A stretch of 64,000 bases of DNA, from NCBI RefSeq assembly GCF_003353055.1, contig NZ_QKWJ01000013.1:62001-126000 (forward strand), in the 5' to 3' direction. The first letter of the stretch is position 1. Each line of letters begins with the position of its first letter. The translations under genes were made by a program, and so were the position numbers. Under the pieces are notes generated by a model, which was given only the letters and a program-made list of their open reading frames with translations, had not been told where the DNA came from and made no database searches. Shown here in pieces: positions 56,353-64,000 of the stretch. Source of the DNA: Cupriavidus lacunae. Its GTDB lineage: Bacteria; Pseudomonadota; Gammaproteobacteria; Burkholderiales; Burkholderiaceae.

Positions 56353-56649
56353 GTGGAAAAGGGGACGGCGCATTACCCGCTCTGGCGGGTCAGGGAGCTG
56401 ATTGGAGCAAAGCGGGTGCGCGTCACCCGATGCGCGCGCGATGGCGCCACGGCACTCGGCTTCGACATGGCCGGGCTGGCGCAGGTGGTCGCGGGCCTGA
56501 CCAGTGCCGACTTCTACAAGAGCATGACCGCCTACGCCGACCACACCGTCTGGCAGGACGTCTACCGCCCGGTGACACCGTACGGTGGGGTGTACCTGAA
56601 GCCGACCGTAACTGAAGGCCTGCTGGTCGTGTCGTTCAAGGCACGATGA
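56353..56649 (+). CDS. mqsR: Type II toxin MqsR (mRNA interferase)
   Basis: A 98-residue RelE-fold endoribonuclease. TSADFYKSMTAYADHTVWQD near 50-69 and VYLKPTVTEGLLVVSFKAR at the end align well with E. coli MqsR, which cleaves at GCU. The start is GTG at 56353: E. coli MqsR begins MEKRTPH and this reads MEKGTAH. Toxin precedes antitoxin, the reverse of most systems but usual for mqsRA. Confidence 0.9.
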   Translation: MEKGTAHYPLWRVRELIGAKRVRVTRCARDGATALGFDMAGLAQVVAGLTSADFYKSMTAYADHTVWQDVYRPVTPYGGVYLKPTVTEGLLVVSFKAR

Positions 56650-56664
56650 AAGGAGCTGAGCAAA

Positions 56665-57066
56665 ATGAAATGCCCTGTGTGCGGCGCGGCTGAACTGGTG
56701 GCCGACGTGCGCGATGTCCCCTATACCTACCGTGGCGAATCCACGGTCCTGGAATCCGTGCGCGGCGAGTTCTGCCCGGAATGTGGCGAATCCGTGACCG
56801 ACTGGCAGGAGAGCGATCGCGTGATGAAACTGATGAACGCGTTCAATCGGCAGGTCAACGCCGCGTTTATCGAGCCTGCCTACATCACAGGCGTGCGCAA
56901 GAAACTCCACCTCGACCAGCGCGAGGCCGCCGAGATCTTCGGCGGCGGGGTCAATGCGTTCTCACGCTACGAGACCGGGCGGACCAAGCCCCCGCTGGCG
57001 CTGGTCAAGCTGCTCAAGCTGCTGGACCGCCACCCGGAACTGCTCGAAGAGGTCCGGGCGGCGTAG
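56665..57066 (+). CDS. mqsA: Antitoxin MqsA (zinc + XRE domains)
   Basis: A 133-residue antitoxin and autorepressor. The N-terminal zinc domain has CPVC (C3, C6) and CPEC (C37, C40); the C-terminal XRE helix-turn-helix is LDQREAAEIFGGGVNAFSRY near 78-97. AAAGGAG precedes the ATG, 15 bases after mqsR. It should neutralise MqsR and bind the palindrome at 56332. Confidence 0.92.
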   Translation: MKCPVCGAAELVADVRDVPYTYRGESTVLESVRGEFCPECGESVTDWQESDRVMKLMNAFNRQVNAAFIEPAYITGVRKKLHLDQREAAEIFGGGVNAFSRYETGRTKPPLALVKLLKLLDRHPELLEEVRAA

Positions 57067-57075
57067 GCACCTGAT

Positions 57076-57852
57076 TCAGAGCGGGAAGTCGTAGTCGATC
57101 GACAGCGGCGCGTGGTCGCTGAACTTCTCGTCCTTGTAGATCGAGCACAGGTGCGCGGTGTCGGCGATCTTCGGCGTGGCCAGGTGGTAGTCGATGCGCC
57201 AGCCGACGTTCTTGGCGTAGGCCTGGCCGCGGTTGCTCCACCAGGTGTACTGCTCGGGGCGCGGGTCCAGCTTGCGGAACACGTCGACATAGCCGTGGGT
57301 GTCGAACAGCTCGCCGATCCAGGCGCGCTCTTCCGGCAGGAAGCCTGAGTTCTTCAGGTTGCCCTTCCAGTTCTTGATGTCGATTTCCTTGTGCGCGATG
57401 TTGACGTCGCCGCACAGCACGATCTCGCGCCCGCTTGCCTTCAGTTGCAGCAGGTGCGGCAGGAAGGCCTCCATGAAGCGGAATTTGGCCTGCTGGCGTT
57501 CCTCGCCGCTGGAGCCGGATGGCACGTACACCGAGATCACCGCCAGGTGCGGGTACTGCACTTCCACATAGCGGCCTTCGTTGTCGAACTCGGGGATGCC
57601 GAAGCCGGTGACCACGCGCTCGGGCTTATGGCGAGTGTAGAGGCCTACCCCGCTGTAGCCCTTCTTCTCGGCGTAATGGAAATAGCCGTGGTAGCCATGT
57701 GGCGCAAGGAACGCTTCCGTCATGTCGGCGGCCTGCGCCTTCAGTTCCTGCACGCAGACCATGTCTGCGTCCTGCTTGCCCATCCAGTCGAAAAAGCCCT
57801 TTTTCGACGCGGAGCGGATGCCGTTGAGGTTGGCGCTGATAATCCGTAACAT
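57076..57852 (-). CDS. xthA: Exodeoxyribonuclease III
   Basis: A 258-residue AP endonuclease/3'-5' exonuclease. SANLNGIRSA at 6-15, catalytic E34 region VCVQELKAQ, CGDVNIAH near 152, DYHLAT near 225 and the SDHAPL histidine at the end. ATG at 57852 starts at the family N-terminus. Converges on mqsA and is divergent from pyrE with 27 bases between start codons. Confidence 0.95.
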   Translation of the reverse strand: MLRIISANLNGIRSASKKGFFDWMGKQDADMVCVQELKAQAADMTEAFLAPHGYHGYFHYAEKKGYSGVGLYTRHKPERVVTGFGIPEFDNEGRYVEVQYPHLAVISVYVPSGSSGEERQQAKFRFMEAFLPHLLQLKASGREIVLCGDVNIAHKEIDIKNWKGNLKNSGFLPEERAWIGELFDTHGYVDVFRKLDPRPEQYTWWSNRGQAYAKNVGWRIDYHLATPKIADTAHLCSIYKDEKFSDHAPLSIDYDFPL

Positions 57853-57879
57853 TCGGGGAAATTTTGAATTCAGAGAGAA

Positions 57880-58566
57880 ATGATGACGCAGCAGAATCCG
57901 CCCGCGGGTACCGATCTCAGCCAGACCTTTATCCGCTTTGCGCTCGATGCGGGCGTGCTGTCGTTTGGCGAGTTCGTCACCAAGGCCGGCCGCAAATCGC
58001 CCTACTTCTTCAACGCCGGCCTGTTCAACCAGGGCGCGATGCTGGGTCAGGTGGCGCAATTCTATGCCAAAACCCTGCTGGCCTCGGGCGTGCAGTTCGA
58101 CGTGCTGTTCGGGCCGGCCTACAAGGGCATCACGCTGGCGTCGGCCACCGCGGTGGCGCTGGCTGGCATGGGACGTGACGTCGGCTTCGCCTACAACCGC
58201 AAGGAAGCCAAGGATCACGGCGAAGGCGGCACCCTGGTCGGGGCAAAGCTGCAGGGCAAGGTCGTCATCATCGACGACGTGATTTCCGCCGGCACCTCGG
58301 TACGCGAATCGGTGAACATGATCCGCGCGGCCGGCGCCGAGCCGGCCGCGGTGCTGATCGCCCTGGACCGCATGGAAAAGAGCGGCACCGCCGAGCAGGT
58401 CGGCACGCATTCCGCCGTGCAGGACGTGCAGCGCGAATTCGGCATCCCCGTGATCGCGATCGCCAGCCTGAAGGACCTGCTGGCGTATCTCGATGCCTCG
58501 CAGGACCCGGCGCTGGGGGCTTCGCGCGAGGCCGTGGCGGCCTATCGTCAGCGCTACGGCGTCTGA
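57880..58566 (+). CDS. pyrE: Orotate phosphoribosyltransferase
   Basis: A 228-residue OPRTase making OMP from orotate and PRPP. The PRPP-binding loop [13 protein letters not shown] is near 128-140, and [11 protein letters not shown] near 37-47 binds orotate. Two Met codons at the start; 57880 taken. Divergent from xthA. Confidence 0.95.
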   Translation: MMTQQNPPAGTDLSQTFIRFALDAGVLSFGEFVTKAGRKSPYFFNAGLFNQGAMLGQVAQFYAKTLLASGVQFDVLFGPAYKGITLASATAVALAGMGRDVGFAYNRKEAKDHGEGGTLVGAKLQGKVVIIDDVISAGTSVRESVNMIRAAGAEPAAVLIALDRMEKSGTAEQVGTHSAVQDVQREFGIPVIAIASLKDLLAYLDASQDPALGASREAVAAYRQRYGV

Positions 58567-58667
58567 AACCGTTGATGACGGTGGGCGCTGCCAGCCAGCG
58601 CCCCAACTCCGCACATTCCGCGTGCAGCGGACAGGCGGCTGACTTTCAGACCGGGAGGGAGCGCGGC

Positions 58668-59954
58668 GTGGCGGCAAAAGAGCGGCAGGAGCAGGCAGGG
58701 CGGCAGGCAGCACAGGCTGCGCCGGCGGATTCACTGGCAGAGCGCGGCGCCCAGATCAAGCCATGCGAGCCAGTACGCAAGGCCGCGAAAGGGCCCGACC
58801 GCCCGCCGCATGAGGCCTACGCCGTGCGGGCGCTGGTGCTGCAGGGCGGAGGCGCCCTGGGCGCATACCAGGCGGGCGTCTACCAGGGCCTGGCCGAGGG
58901 CGGCGTCTATCCGAACTGGGTTGCCGGCATATCAATTGGTGCGCTCAACGCGGCAGTGATCGCCGGCAATCCGCCCGAGCGCCGCGTCGAGCAGTTGCGC
59001 GCGTTCTGGGAGTACATCTGCGCGCAACCCTGGCTGCCCAGCCTGTCGCATTCGTGGCTGACCGACAGCGCCGAAAGCTGGCCGGAACCGCTGCGCGTCT
59101 GGTTCGATGGCCTGCAAGCCGCGCGGGCGATGTTCGAGGGCCAGCGCGGCTTCTTCCAGCCGCGCAGCTGGCTGGAGCTGGTCTCGCGCTACACCGACCC
59201 GAGCCGGGCCAGCTACTACGACACCACGCCGCTCAGGGCCACGCTCGAGCGCTTTGCCGACTTCGACCTGATCAACCATCGGCCGCAGGAAATGCGGGTG
59301 TCGGTTGGCGCGGTCAACGTGCGCACCGGCAACTTTGCCTATTTCGACAACACCCGCGAGACGCTCAGGCCCGAGCACTTCATGGCCTCGGGCGCATTGC
59401 CGCCAGGCTTTCCGGCCGTGGAGATCGACGGCGAGTACTACTGGGATGGCGGCCTGGTCTCGAACACGCCGCTGGCCGAAGTGCTGACGGCACAGCCGCG
59501 GCGCGATGCGCTGATCTTCCAGGTAGACCTGTGGAGCGCGCGCGGCAAGCTGCCGCACGACCTGATCGACGTGGCCGAGCGCCAGAAGGACATCCAGTAC
59601 TCCAGCCGCACCCGTGCCATTACCGACTACATGCGCGAGCAGCAGAATTTCCGCCGCATGCTCAATGAAGTGATGGCGCTGGTGCCGCAGTCAAAGCGCG
59701 ACAACAACTGGTATCGCCGCGCCGCCGAGCACGCCTGCGACGCGCGGCGCAACGTGATCCAGCTGATCTACCGCGACAAGGCGTTCGAGAACCTCGCCAA
59801 GGACTACCAGTTCGGCTCGCTGACCATGCACGAGCACTGGACCAGCGGGCTGGACGATATCCGCCAGACGCTGAAGCATCCGCACTGGCTGGCCATGCCC
59901 GGGCCCGAGCATCCCTTCGTGACGCACGACGTGCACCGCGGCAACGGCGAATAA
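58668..59954 (+). CDS. Patatin-like phospholipase with DUF3734 tail
   Basis: A 428-residue patatin-family hydrolase. Oxyanion motif GGGALGAYQAGV at 60-71, nucleophile S89 in GISIG, and catalytic aspartate in DGGL near 261. The C-terminal 120 residues are the DUF3734 extension. GTG at 58668 is chosen because GGGAGGGA lies 7 bases upstream; an ATG at 58575 would add 31 poorly conserved residues. Cytoplasmic acyl-ester hydrolase; in polymer-producing relatives some patatins act on lipids near the membrane. Convergent with the PPK2 gene. Confidence 0.87.
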   Translation: MAAKERQEQAGRQAAQAAPADSLAERGAQIKPCEPVRKAAKGPDRPPHEAYAVRALVLQGGGALGAYQAGVYQGLAEGGVYPNWVAGISIGALNAAVIAGNPPERRVEQLRAFWEYICAQPWLPSLSHSWLTDSAESWPEPLRVWFDGLQAARAMFEGQRGFFQPRSWLELVSRYTDPSRASYYDTTPLRATLERFADFDLINHRPQEMRVSVGAVNVRTGNFAYFDNTRETLRPEHFMASGALPPGFPAVEIDGEYYWDGGLVSNTPLAEVLTAQPRRDALIFQVDLWSARGKLPHDLIDVAERQKDIQYSSRTRAITDYMREQQNFRRMLNEVMALVPQSKRDNNWYRRAAEHACDARRNVIQLIYRDKAFENLAKDYQFGSLTMHEHWTSGLDDIRQTLKHPHWLAMPGPEHPFVTHDVHRGNGE

Positions 59955-60764
59955 CTAATCGACCTTCAGCTTTTCCAGTTCCGGGCGCGGCGGTGGATAG
60001 GCGGGTTTGAGCCTGGCGAACACGTGCGCCATGATCTCCGCCACCATCAGGTTGCGATGTGTTTTGGAGTCGGCCGGTACGATGTACCACGGGCATTCCT
60101 GCGTGCTGGTGGCTGTGATGGCAGCCTCGTAGGCGTCCATGTACGCTTTCCAGTGCTTGCGCTCGGCCAGGTCGGTGGCATCGAACTTCCAGTGCTTCTG
60201 CGGATCGGCAAGGCGGGCCTCGAGCCGTGCCTTTTGCTCATCTTTCGAAATGTGCAGGAAGCACTTGACGATGGTGGTGCCGGTCTCGGTCAGCATCGAC
60301 TCGAAGTCCCGGATCTGGCGGAAGCGCCGCTCGCATTCGGCGGCGTCGATCCAGTCGTGCACGCGCGTGATCAGGACGTCTTCATAGTGGCTGCGGTTGA
60401 AGACCACGATCTCGCCTGACTTCGGCACCTGCAGGTGGACGCGCCACAAGTAGTCGCGCGCCAGCTCCTCCGGTGACGGCGACTTGAAGCCCACCACGCG
60501 GATGCCCAGCGGGTCGAAGCTGCGGAACACCGATCGCACCGTGCCGTCCTTGCCGCTGGTATCCATGCCCTGCAGCACGACCAGCAGCTTGCGGCGGTGC
60601 TCGGCGTAGAAGATGTCCTGCTCGGCGTCGAGCTCGGTGCTCAGTTGCGTAATGCGCGCGAGGTCGGCCTGCTTGTTTTCGCCCGACATCGGTTTGCTGC
60701 CGGGGTCAAAGTTGGCAAGCTGAAAATCCTTGCCTGAAGTGATGCGGAAATCGTCCAGCGGCAT
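59955..60764 (-). CDS. Polyphosphate kinase 2 family protein
   Basis: A 269-residue PPK2 that moves phosphate between polyphosphate and nucleotides. Walker A GMDTSGKDG at 66-74, the lid VFRSFDPLGIRVVGFKSP and Walker B VVFNRSHYEDVL near 135. The single short domain and lack of a second repeat place it in class I or III. Start at 60764; the upstream frame overlaps dapF. Members of this genus carry several PPK2 paralogs. Confidence 0.9.
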   Translation of the reverse strand: MPLDDFRITSGKDFQLANFDPGSKPMSGENKQADLARITQLSTELDAEQDIFYAEHRRKLLVVLQGMDTSGKDGTVRSVFRSFDPLGIRVVGFKSPSPEELARDYLWRVHLQVPKSGEIVVFNRSHYEDVLITRVHDWIDAAECERRFRQIRDFESMLTETGTTIVKCFLHISKDEQKARLEARLADPQKHWKFDATDLAERKHWKAYMDAYEAAITATSTQECPWYIVPADSKTHRNLMVAEIMAHVFARLKPAYPPPRPELEKLKVD

Positions 60765-60861
60765 GTGCACTCCATCGGTCTGACCTGCATGATCAACTTG
60801 GGGCGGCCCCGCCGCTGTGGGAGAAGAAGCCGGGGCAAAGCGGGGCGCGCAGCCCCTATGG

Positions 60862-61728
60862 TCAGGCCGGCAGGGCCGAGAGGTCAATGCTGCCCTCGAA
60901 CACCGTGGTGGCCGGGCCGGTCATGCGCACCGGTTCCGCGCCGCCGTCCCAGGCAATGTTCAGCTCGCCGCCGTGGGTGTGGACCCGCACCGGCGAGTCC
61001 AGCAGGCCGCGCCGGATGCCGGCCACCACGGCCGCGCAGGCGCCGGTGCCGCAGGCCAGGGTCTCGCCGGCGCCGCGCTCGTAGACGCGCAGGCGGATGG
61101 CGTGGCGGTCTGCCACCTGCATGAAACCGGCGTTGACGCGGTTCGGGAAGGCGGGGTGGTATTCCACCACCGGGCCGTCCTGCAGGACCGGGAAATTCTC
61201 CACGTCGTCCACCACCTGCACCGCGTGCGGGTTGCCCATCGACACCGCCGAGATCCATTCGGTGCGGCCGTTCACCTCCAGGCCGTACAGCGTGTCGGCG
61301 CCTTCGGTGCGGGTCGGCAGGCCCTGCGCGCGGAACGGCACGCGCGCCGGTTCCAGCTCGGGCGCGCCCATGTCCACCGTGACCTGGCCATCGTCCTGCA
61401 GCGTCAGCGTGATCACGCCGTTCATCACCTCCACGCGCACCGAGCGCTTGTCGGTCATGCCCTTGTCCGTGACAAAGCGCACGAAGCAGCGCGCGCCGTT
61501 GCCGCAGTGCTCCACCTCGCTGCCGTCGGCATTGACGATGCGGTAGCGGAAGTCGACGTCCGGGCGGGTCGGCTTCTCGACGATCAGGATCTGGTCCGCG
61601 CCCACGCCGAAATGCCGGCTGGCAAGGGCACGCCACTGCGCCGGGGTCAGGTCGATCTGCTGGTGGATGCCGTCGAGCACGACAAAGTCGTTGCCCGCGC
61701 CGTGCATCTTGGTGAACTGGAGTTTCAT
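60862..61728 (-). CDS. dapF: Diaminopimelate epimerase
   Basis: A 288-residue PLP-independent epimerase making meso-diaminopimelate for lysine and cell wall. The two catalytic cysteines are in [10 protein letters not shown] near 80-89 and [11 protein letters not shown] near 225-235; [13 protein letters not shown] near 7-19 starts the family. Lies 53 bases behind the acyltransferase pair, probably in one operon with them. Confidence 0.96.
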   Translation of the reverse strand: MKLQFTKMHGAGNDFVVLDGIHQQIDLTPAQWRALASRHFGVGADQILIVEKPTRPDVDFRYRIVNADGSEVEHCGNGARCFVRFVTDKGMTDKRSVRVEVMNGVITLTLQDDGQVTVDMGAPELEPARVPFRAQGLPTRTEGADTLYGLEVNGRTEWISAVSMGNPHAVQVVDDVENFPVLQDGPVVEYHPAFPNRVNAGFMQVADRHAIRLRVYERGAGETLACGTGACAAVVAGIRRGLLDSPVRVHTHGGELNIAWDGGAEPVRMTGPATTVFEGSIDLSALPA

Positions 61729-61780
61729 GGTGGGGATTGTAGCTGCGGGGCGCCGGACGCGTTGGACGTGCCGGCCACGC

Positions 61781-62674
61781 TCAGTAGATCGCGGGCTCGC
61801 CCGGCATGCGGTTCTTGAAGCGCTTGTGCACCCAGTAGTACTCGGGCACGCGCGGGCGGATGCAGTCCTCGAAAAAGGCATTCATGCGGCGCGTGTCTTC
61901 GGTCACGCTCGCGCCCGGGTAGTGCTGCCAGGCGGGCAGTACGCGCAGCACATAGCCCTGGTAGTCGGGCAGCATCTCGGTATAGATCGGCACCACCTTG
62001 GCCCCGGTCAGCCGCGCCAGCCGCGATACCGAAGTCAGGGTCAGCGCCTGCACGCCGAAGAACGGCACGAACTCCGAATCGCGCTCGCCGAAGTCCATGT
62101 CGGCGATCAGCTGCATCGCCTCGCCCTTTTTCAGGCCGCGCAGGATGTCGCGCGCGCTGTCGTTGCGCGAGATCATGTTGGCGCCAAAACGCCCGCGGGC
62201 CCGCTTCAGGAAGCTGTCGAACAGGGCGTTCTTCTGTGTCGTGTAGAGCGAGGCGCCGGAGCGGCCGACATGCTCGCGCAGGTGGATGGTGAGCCGGATC
62301 GCGCCGGCCTCCACGCCCGACAGGTGCAGCGTCACCAGGATATGCGGGGTGCCGTCCAGTGCCACCAGGTCGGCCTGGTCGTCGATCTGCACCCAGCGGC
62401 GCATCTGTGCCTCGCTGCCGGTCCAGAAGATGCCGCGCTCGGAAAAGCTGCGGAACAGGATGCGGAAGCTCTGGTGCGAGAGCGCGTCGATCTCGGCCTC
62501 GGTGCGCTCCGGGAAGCACAGGCGTAGGTTGGCCTGCACCACGCGGCGCCGCTCGCTGGGCAAACGGTACAGCAGGCTGCCAAGCGCCTCGCCGAAGCGC
62601 GCGACGAACGGATATGGCAGTTTGCCTAGCACCGTCAGCAGGCCGATGCCGAGCCAGGTGAACACACGGCTCAT
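61781..62674 (-). CDS. LpxL/HtrB-type lipid A acyltransferase (second of pair)
   Basis: A 297-residue inner-membrane acyltransferase. One N-terminal transmembrane segment ([18 protein letters not shown]), acyltransferase motif H-x4-E as HLSGVE near 117-122, then [18 protein letters not shown] near 195. [11 protein letters not shown] near the end is typical of LpxL/LpxM. Adds a secondary acyl chain to lipid A. Starts within the stop of the upstream paralog (ATGA). Confidence 0.9.
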   Translation of the reverse strand: MSRVFTWLGIGLLTVLGKLPYPFVARFGEALGSLLYRLPSERRRVVQANLRLCFPERTEAEIDALSHQSFRILFRSFSERGIFWTGSEAQMRRWVQIDDQADLVALDGTPHILVTLHLSGVEAGAIRLTIHLREHVGRSGASLYTTQKNALFDSFLKRARGRFGANMISRNDSARDILRGLKKGEAMQLIADMDFGERDSEFVPFFGVQALTLTSVSRLARLTGAKVVPIYTEMLPDYQGYVLRVLPAWQHYPGASVTEDTRRMNAFFEDCIRPRVPEYYWVHKRFKNRMPGEPAIY

Positions 62675-63576
62675 GAAATCGATTGATCAGTGACCGGCTC
62701 GGTGTCGTTGCCCGGGGTGCCCGGCGCATCCGGGCTGCCCGCTCCGGCGGGTTGCTTGTAGCGGTTGTAGCCCCACAGATACTGGGTGGGGGACAGGCGC
62801 ACCAGTTCTTCGATGGTCCGGTTGATGGCCGCGGCGGCGGTGGCAGGATCGTCCGGCAGCATGCCGCCGTCGTTGATCACGCGCAGATGGCCGCGATAGC
62901 CGGCGCCGCGCGGCAGGCGCTCGGCAAAGACCGCCACTACCGGCGCGCCGGTCAGTTGCTGCAGCCGGTGCACCAGCGCCATCGTATAGGCGGGCTTGCC
63001 GAAGAACGGCGCCCAGTTGCCTTCGCCGCCGCTGGGCACCTGGTCGGGCAGGATGCCTACGGCCTGGCCACGCTTGAGCGCCTTCACCAGCATGCGCACG
63101 CCGCGCGGCGTGGCCGGCGCCATATGCATGTTGGGGCGGGTGCGCATTTTCTCGATCCACTCGCGCAGCCAGGGTTGGTGCGGCGGCTTGAACAGCGCGG
63201 TGACCGGACGATGCAGTGCGTGGGACTGCGGCAGCACTTCAAAGCAGCCCAGGTGCGGGGTCAGGATGATAATGCCCTTGCCGCGCGCCTGCAGCTTCCC
63301 GAGCTCGGGCCACAGGTAGTCGTCAAAGCCGTGCAGCTTTGCGCCGATCCTGCTGCGGCTCCAGAAGTAAGGCATCTCGATGATCATGCGCCCGGTCGAG
63401 CGGGCGGCTTCGTCGATCATCGCCTCGGTGGCATCAGGGAACGCCAGGCGGAAGTTTTCCCGCAGGCGCTGGCCATAGCGGCCGGGCAGGCGTGCGATCA
63501 GCAGGCCGAGGGCGCCGCCCACGGCTTGCAGCAGCCGCAGGGGGAGTCGGGAGATCAGCCAGAATAAAAAGGTCAT
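62671..63576 (-). CDS. LpxL/HtrB-type lipid A acyltransferase (first of pair)
   Basis: A 301-residue paralog of the next gene. Membrane anchor FLFWLISRLPLRLLQAVGG, H-x4-E as HLGCFE near 116-121, PDQVPSGGEGNWAPFFG near 194-210 and YLWGYNRYK near the end. ATG 63576 is taken; the longer frame runs antisense through the metK leader. Order acyltransferase-acyltransferase-dapF, divergent from metK, is familiar in Burkholderiaceae. Confidence 0.9.
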   Translation of the reverse strand: MTFLFWLISRLPLRLLQAVGGALGLLIARLPGRYGQRLRENFRLAFPDATEAMIDEAARSTGRMIIEMPYFWSRSRIGAKLHGFDDYLWPELGKLQARGKGIIILTPHLGCFEVLPQSHALHRPVTALFKPPHQPWLREWIEKMRTRPNMHMAPATPRGVRMLVKALKRGQAVGILPDQVPSGGEGNWAPFFGKPAYTMALVHRLQQLTGAPVVAVFAERLPRGAGYRGHLRVINDGGMLPDDPATAAAAINRTIEELVRLSPTQYLWGYNRYKQPAGAGSPDAPGTPGNDTEPVTDQSIS

Positions 63577-63745
63577 CAGGCGCGAAAAACAGATCTGTCG
63601 CGGGTCCGTGCCGGGAACAGACGGGCGAGCAGGCGTTTTTTTCGATGCGGTGTTCAGTTCCGCACGCCGCGTGCCGTCAACAGGGACCAGCACGGGCACA
63701 GCGCCCCGGCGTGCCGGCAAGGTGTTGTACCGCACCATTGGCGCG

Positions 63746-63774
63746 CTGCAACGAAGCCGGCAGGCGCGTATAAT
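63746..63774 (+). promoter_or_regulatory. metK promoter
   Basis: Perfect -10 TATAAT at 63769-63774 and CTGCAA at 63746-63751 as a weak -35 with 17-base spacing. Start of transcription would be near 63781, again the first base of a riboswitch. Confidence 0.7.
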
Positions 63775-63780
63775 AGCGTG

Positions 63781-63852
63781 TATCGCCGAGTTAACTGACA
63801 ACTTGCGGGGCGATGCGGCTCTAAACGGGCTGCCTGAAATACCGCTAAAGCG
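63781..63852 (+). ncRNA. SAM-II-type riboswitch, metK leader
   Basis: P1 is ATCGCC (63782-63787) with GGCGAT (63809-63814). Between them GAGTTAACTGAC and CTTGCGG match the SAM-II joining strand, and AAATACCGCTAAAG (63837-63850) has the invariant AAAU-N3-GCUAAA pseudoknot strand. Sequence of P1 and insert differs from the metX copy, so the match is in the conserved core only. It lies 57 bases before metK. Confidence 0.78.
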
Positions 63853-63908
63853 TCGCCGCCATGAACCGAACAGGCTGGCACGCAATAGCCAACCTGGAGA
63901 ATAAGTTC

Positions 63909-64000
63909 GTGGCAAACGACTTCCTTTTTACTTCGGAATCCGTCTCCGAAGGCCATCCCGACAAGGTCGCTGACCAGATTTCCGACGCCGTCCTGGACGC
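63909..64000 (+). CDS. metK: S-adenosylmethionine synthetase (partial, 5' end)
   Basis: The first 30 codons of metK, cut by the window end. From the GTG at 63909 it reads [15 protein letters not shown], then [16 protein letters not shown], the MetK N-terminus with its ATP-site histidine (HPDK). CTGGAG lies 10 bases upstream. An ATG at 63861 is in frame and would add 16 residues, but they are unlike the family. It makes SAM, the ligand of the riboswitch in front of it. Confidence 0.95.
   Translation, partial: MANDFLFTSESVSEGHPDKVADQISDAVLD

Overview
The window is high-GC, gene-dense bacterial chromosome and reads as a betaproteobacterium of the family Burkholderiaceae, most likely Cupriavidus (formerly Ralstonia eutropha group). 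The support is the gene content and order (LiuR-controlled leucine catabolism next to aceK, dapF and two LpxL-like acyltransferases beside metK, metX-metW) and GC-rich repeats of the kind seen in that genus. Nothing here is phage-like or plasmid-like; it looks like core chromosome with one repeat island.

Region by region. 1-2,071: a BtuF-like protein without a signal peptide, then a metallo-beta-lactamase-fold gene divergent from liuR. 2,147-28,178: one long rightward series. It carries the whole leucine/isovalerate pathway (liuR, liuA, liuB, liuC, liuD, liuE) plus a thiolase, a second acyl-CoA dehydrogenase, thioesterases, aceK (glyoxylate-shunt switch), a carbonic anhydrase and two runs of overlapping genes of loosely defined function. 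A complete bioA-bioF-bioD-bioB operon sits between liuC and liuD. Two palindromic LiuR boxes flank liuR. Between liuD and the next gene lies a 782-bp imperfect giant palindrome (23,171-23,952).

28,211-35,231 (leftward): a zinc-starvation island. In transcription order it has a Zur/Fur-type repressor, a CobW-family GTPase with CICC switch and His-rich loop, a DksA whose zinc-finger cysteines are mostly lost, a second CobW-like GTPase that has lost the CXCC switch, a small unknown membrane-anchored protein and a ZnuD-like TonB receptor. Two sites of identical form, TGCAAY-N3-GTTGCG, lie upstream of zur and of the second GTPase and are likely Zur operators.

35,294-45,243: haloacetate-dehalogenase-type hydrolase, a Bug/TctC binding protein, hslVU, a RegBA redox two-component system facing a PCu(A)C copper chaperone, and a LysR regulator divergent from a YdcZ-type transporter. 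45,244-49,934: argB, a pyrimidine 5'-nucleotidase, slmA, then a SAM-II riboswitch in front of metX-metW. 49,935-57,066: LysR/EamA pair, thioesterase, AmpG-like permease, M48 protease, argC, and an MqsR/MqsA toxin-antitoxin pair. 57,076-64,000: xthA, pyrE, a patatin phospholipase, PPK2, dapF, two LpxL-like acyltransferases and the first 92 bases of metK, which is preceded by a second SAM-II-type riboswitch.

Together: leucine catabolism and the biotin its carboxylase needs are physically interleaved; zinc scarcity appears to be answered by import, metallochaperones and a zinc-sparing transcription factor; methionine synthesis and SAM synthesis both appear to be under SAM-sensing RNA. All family assignments come from reading motifs by eye; no database search was run.
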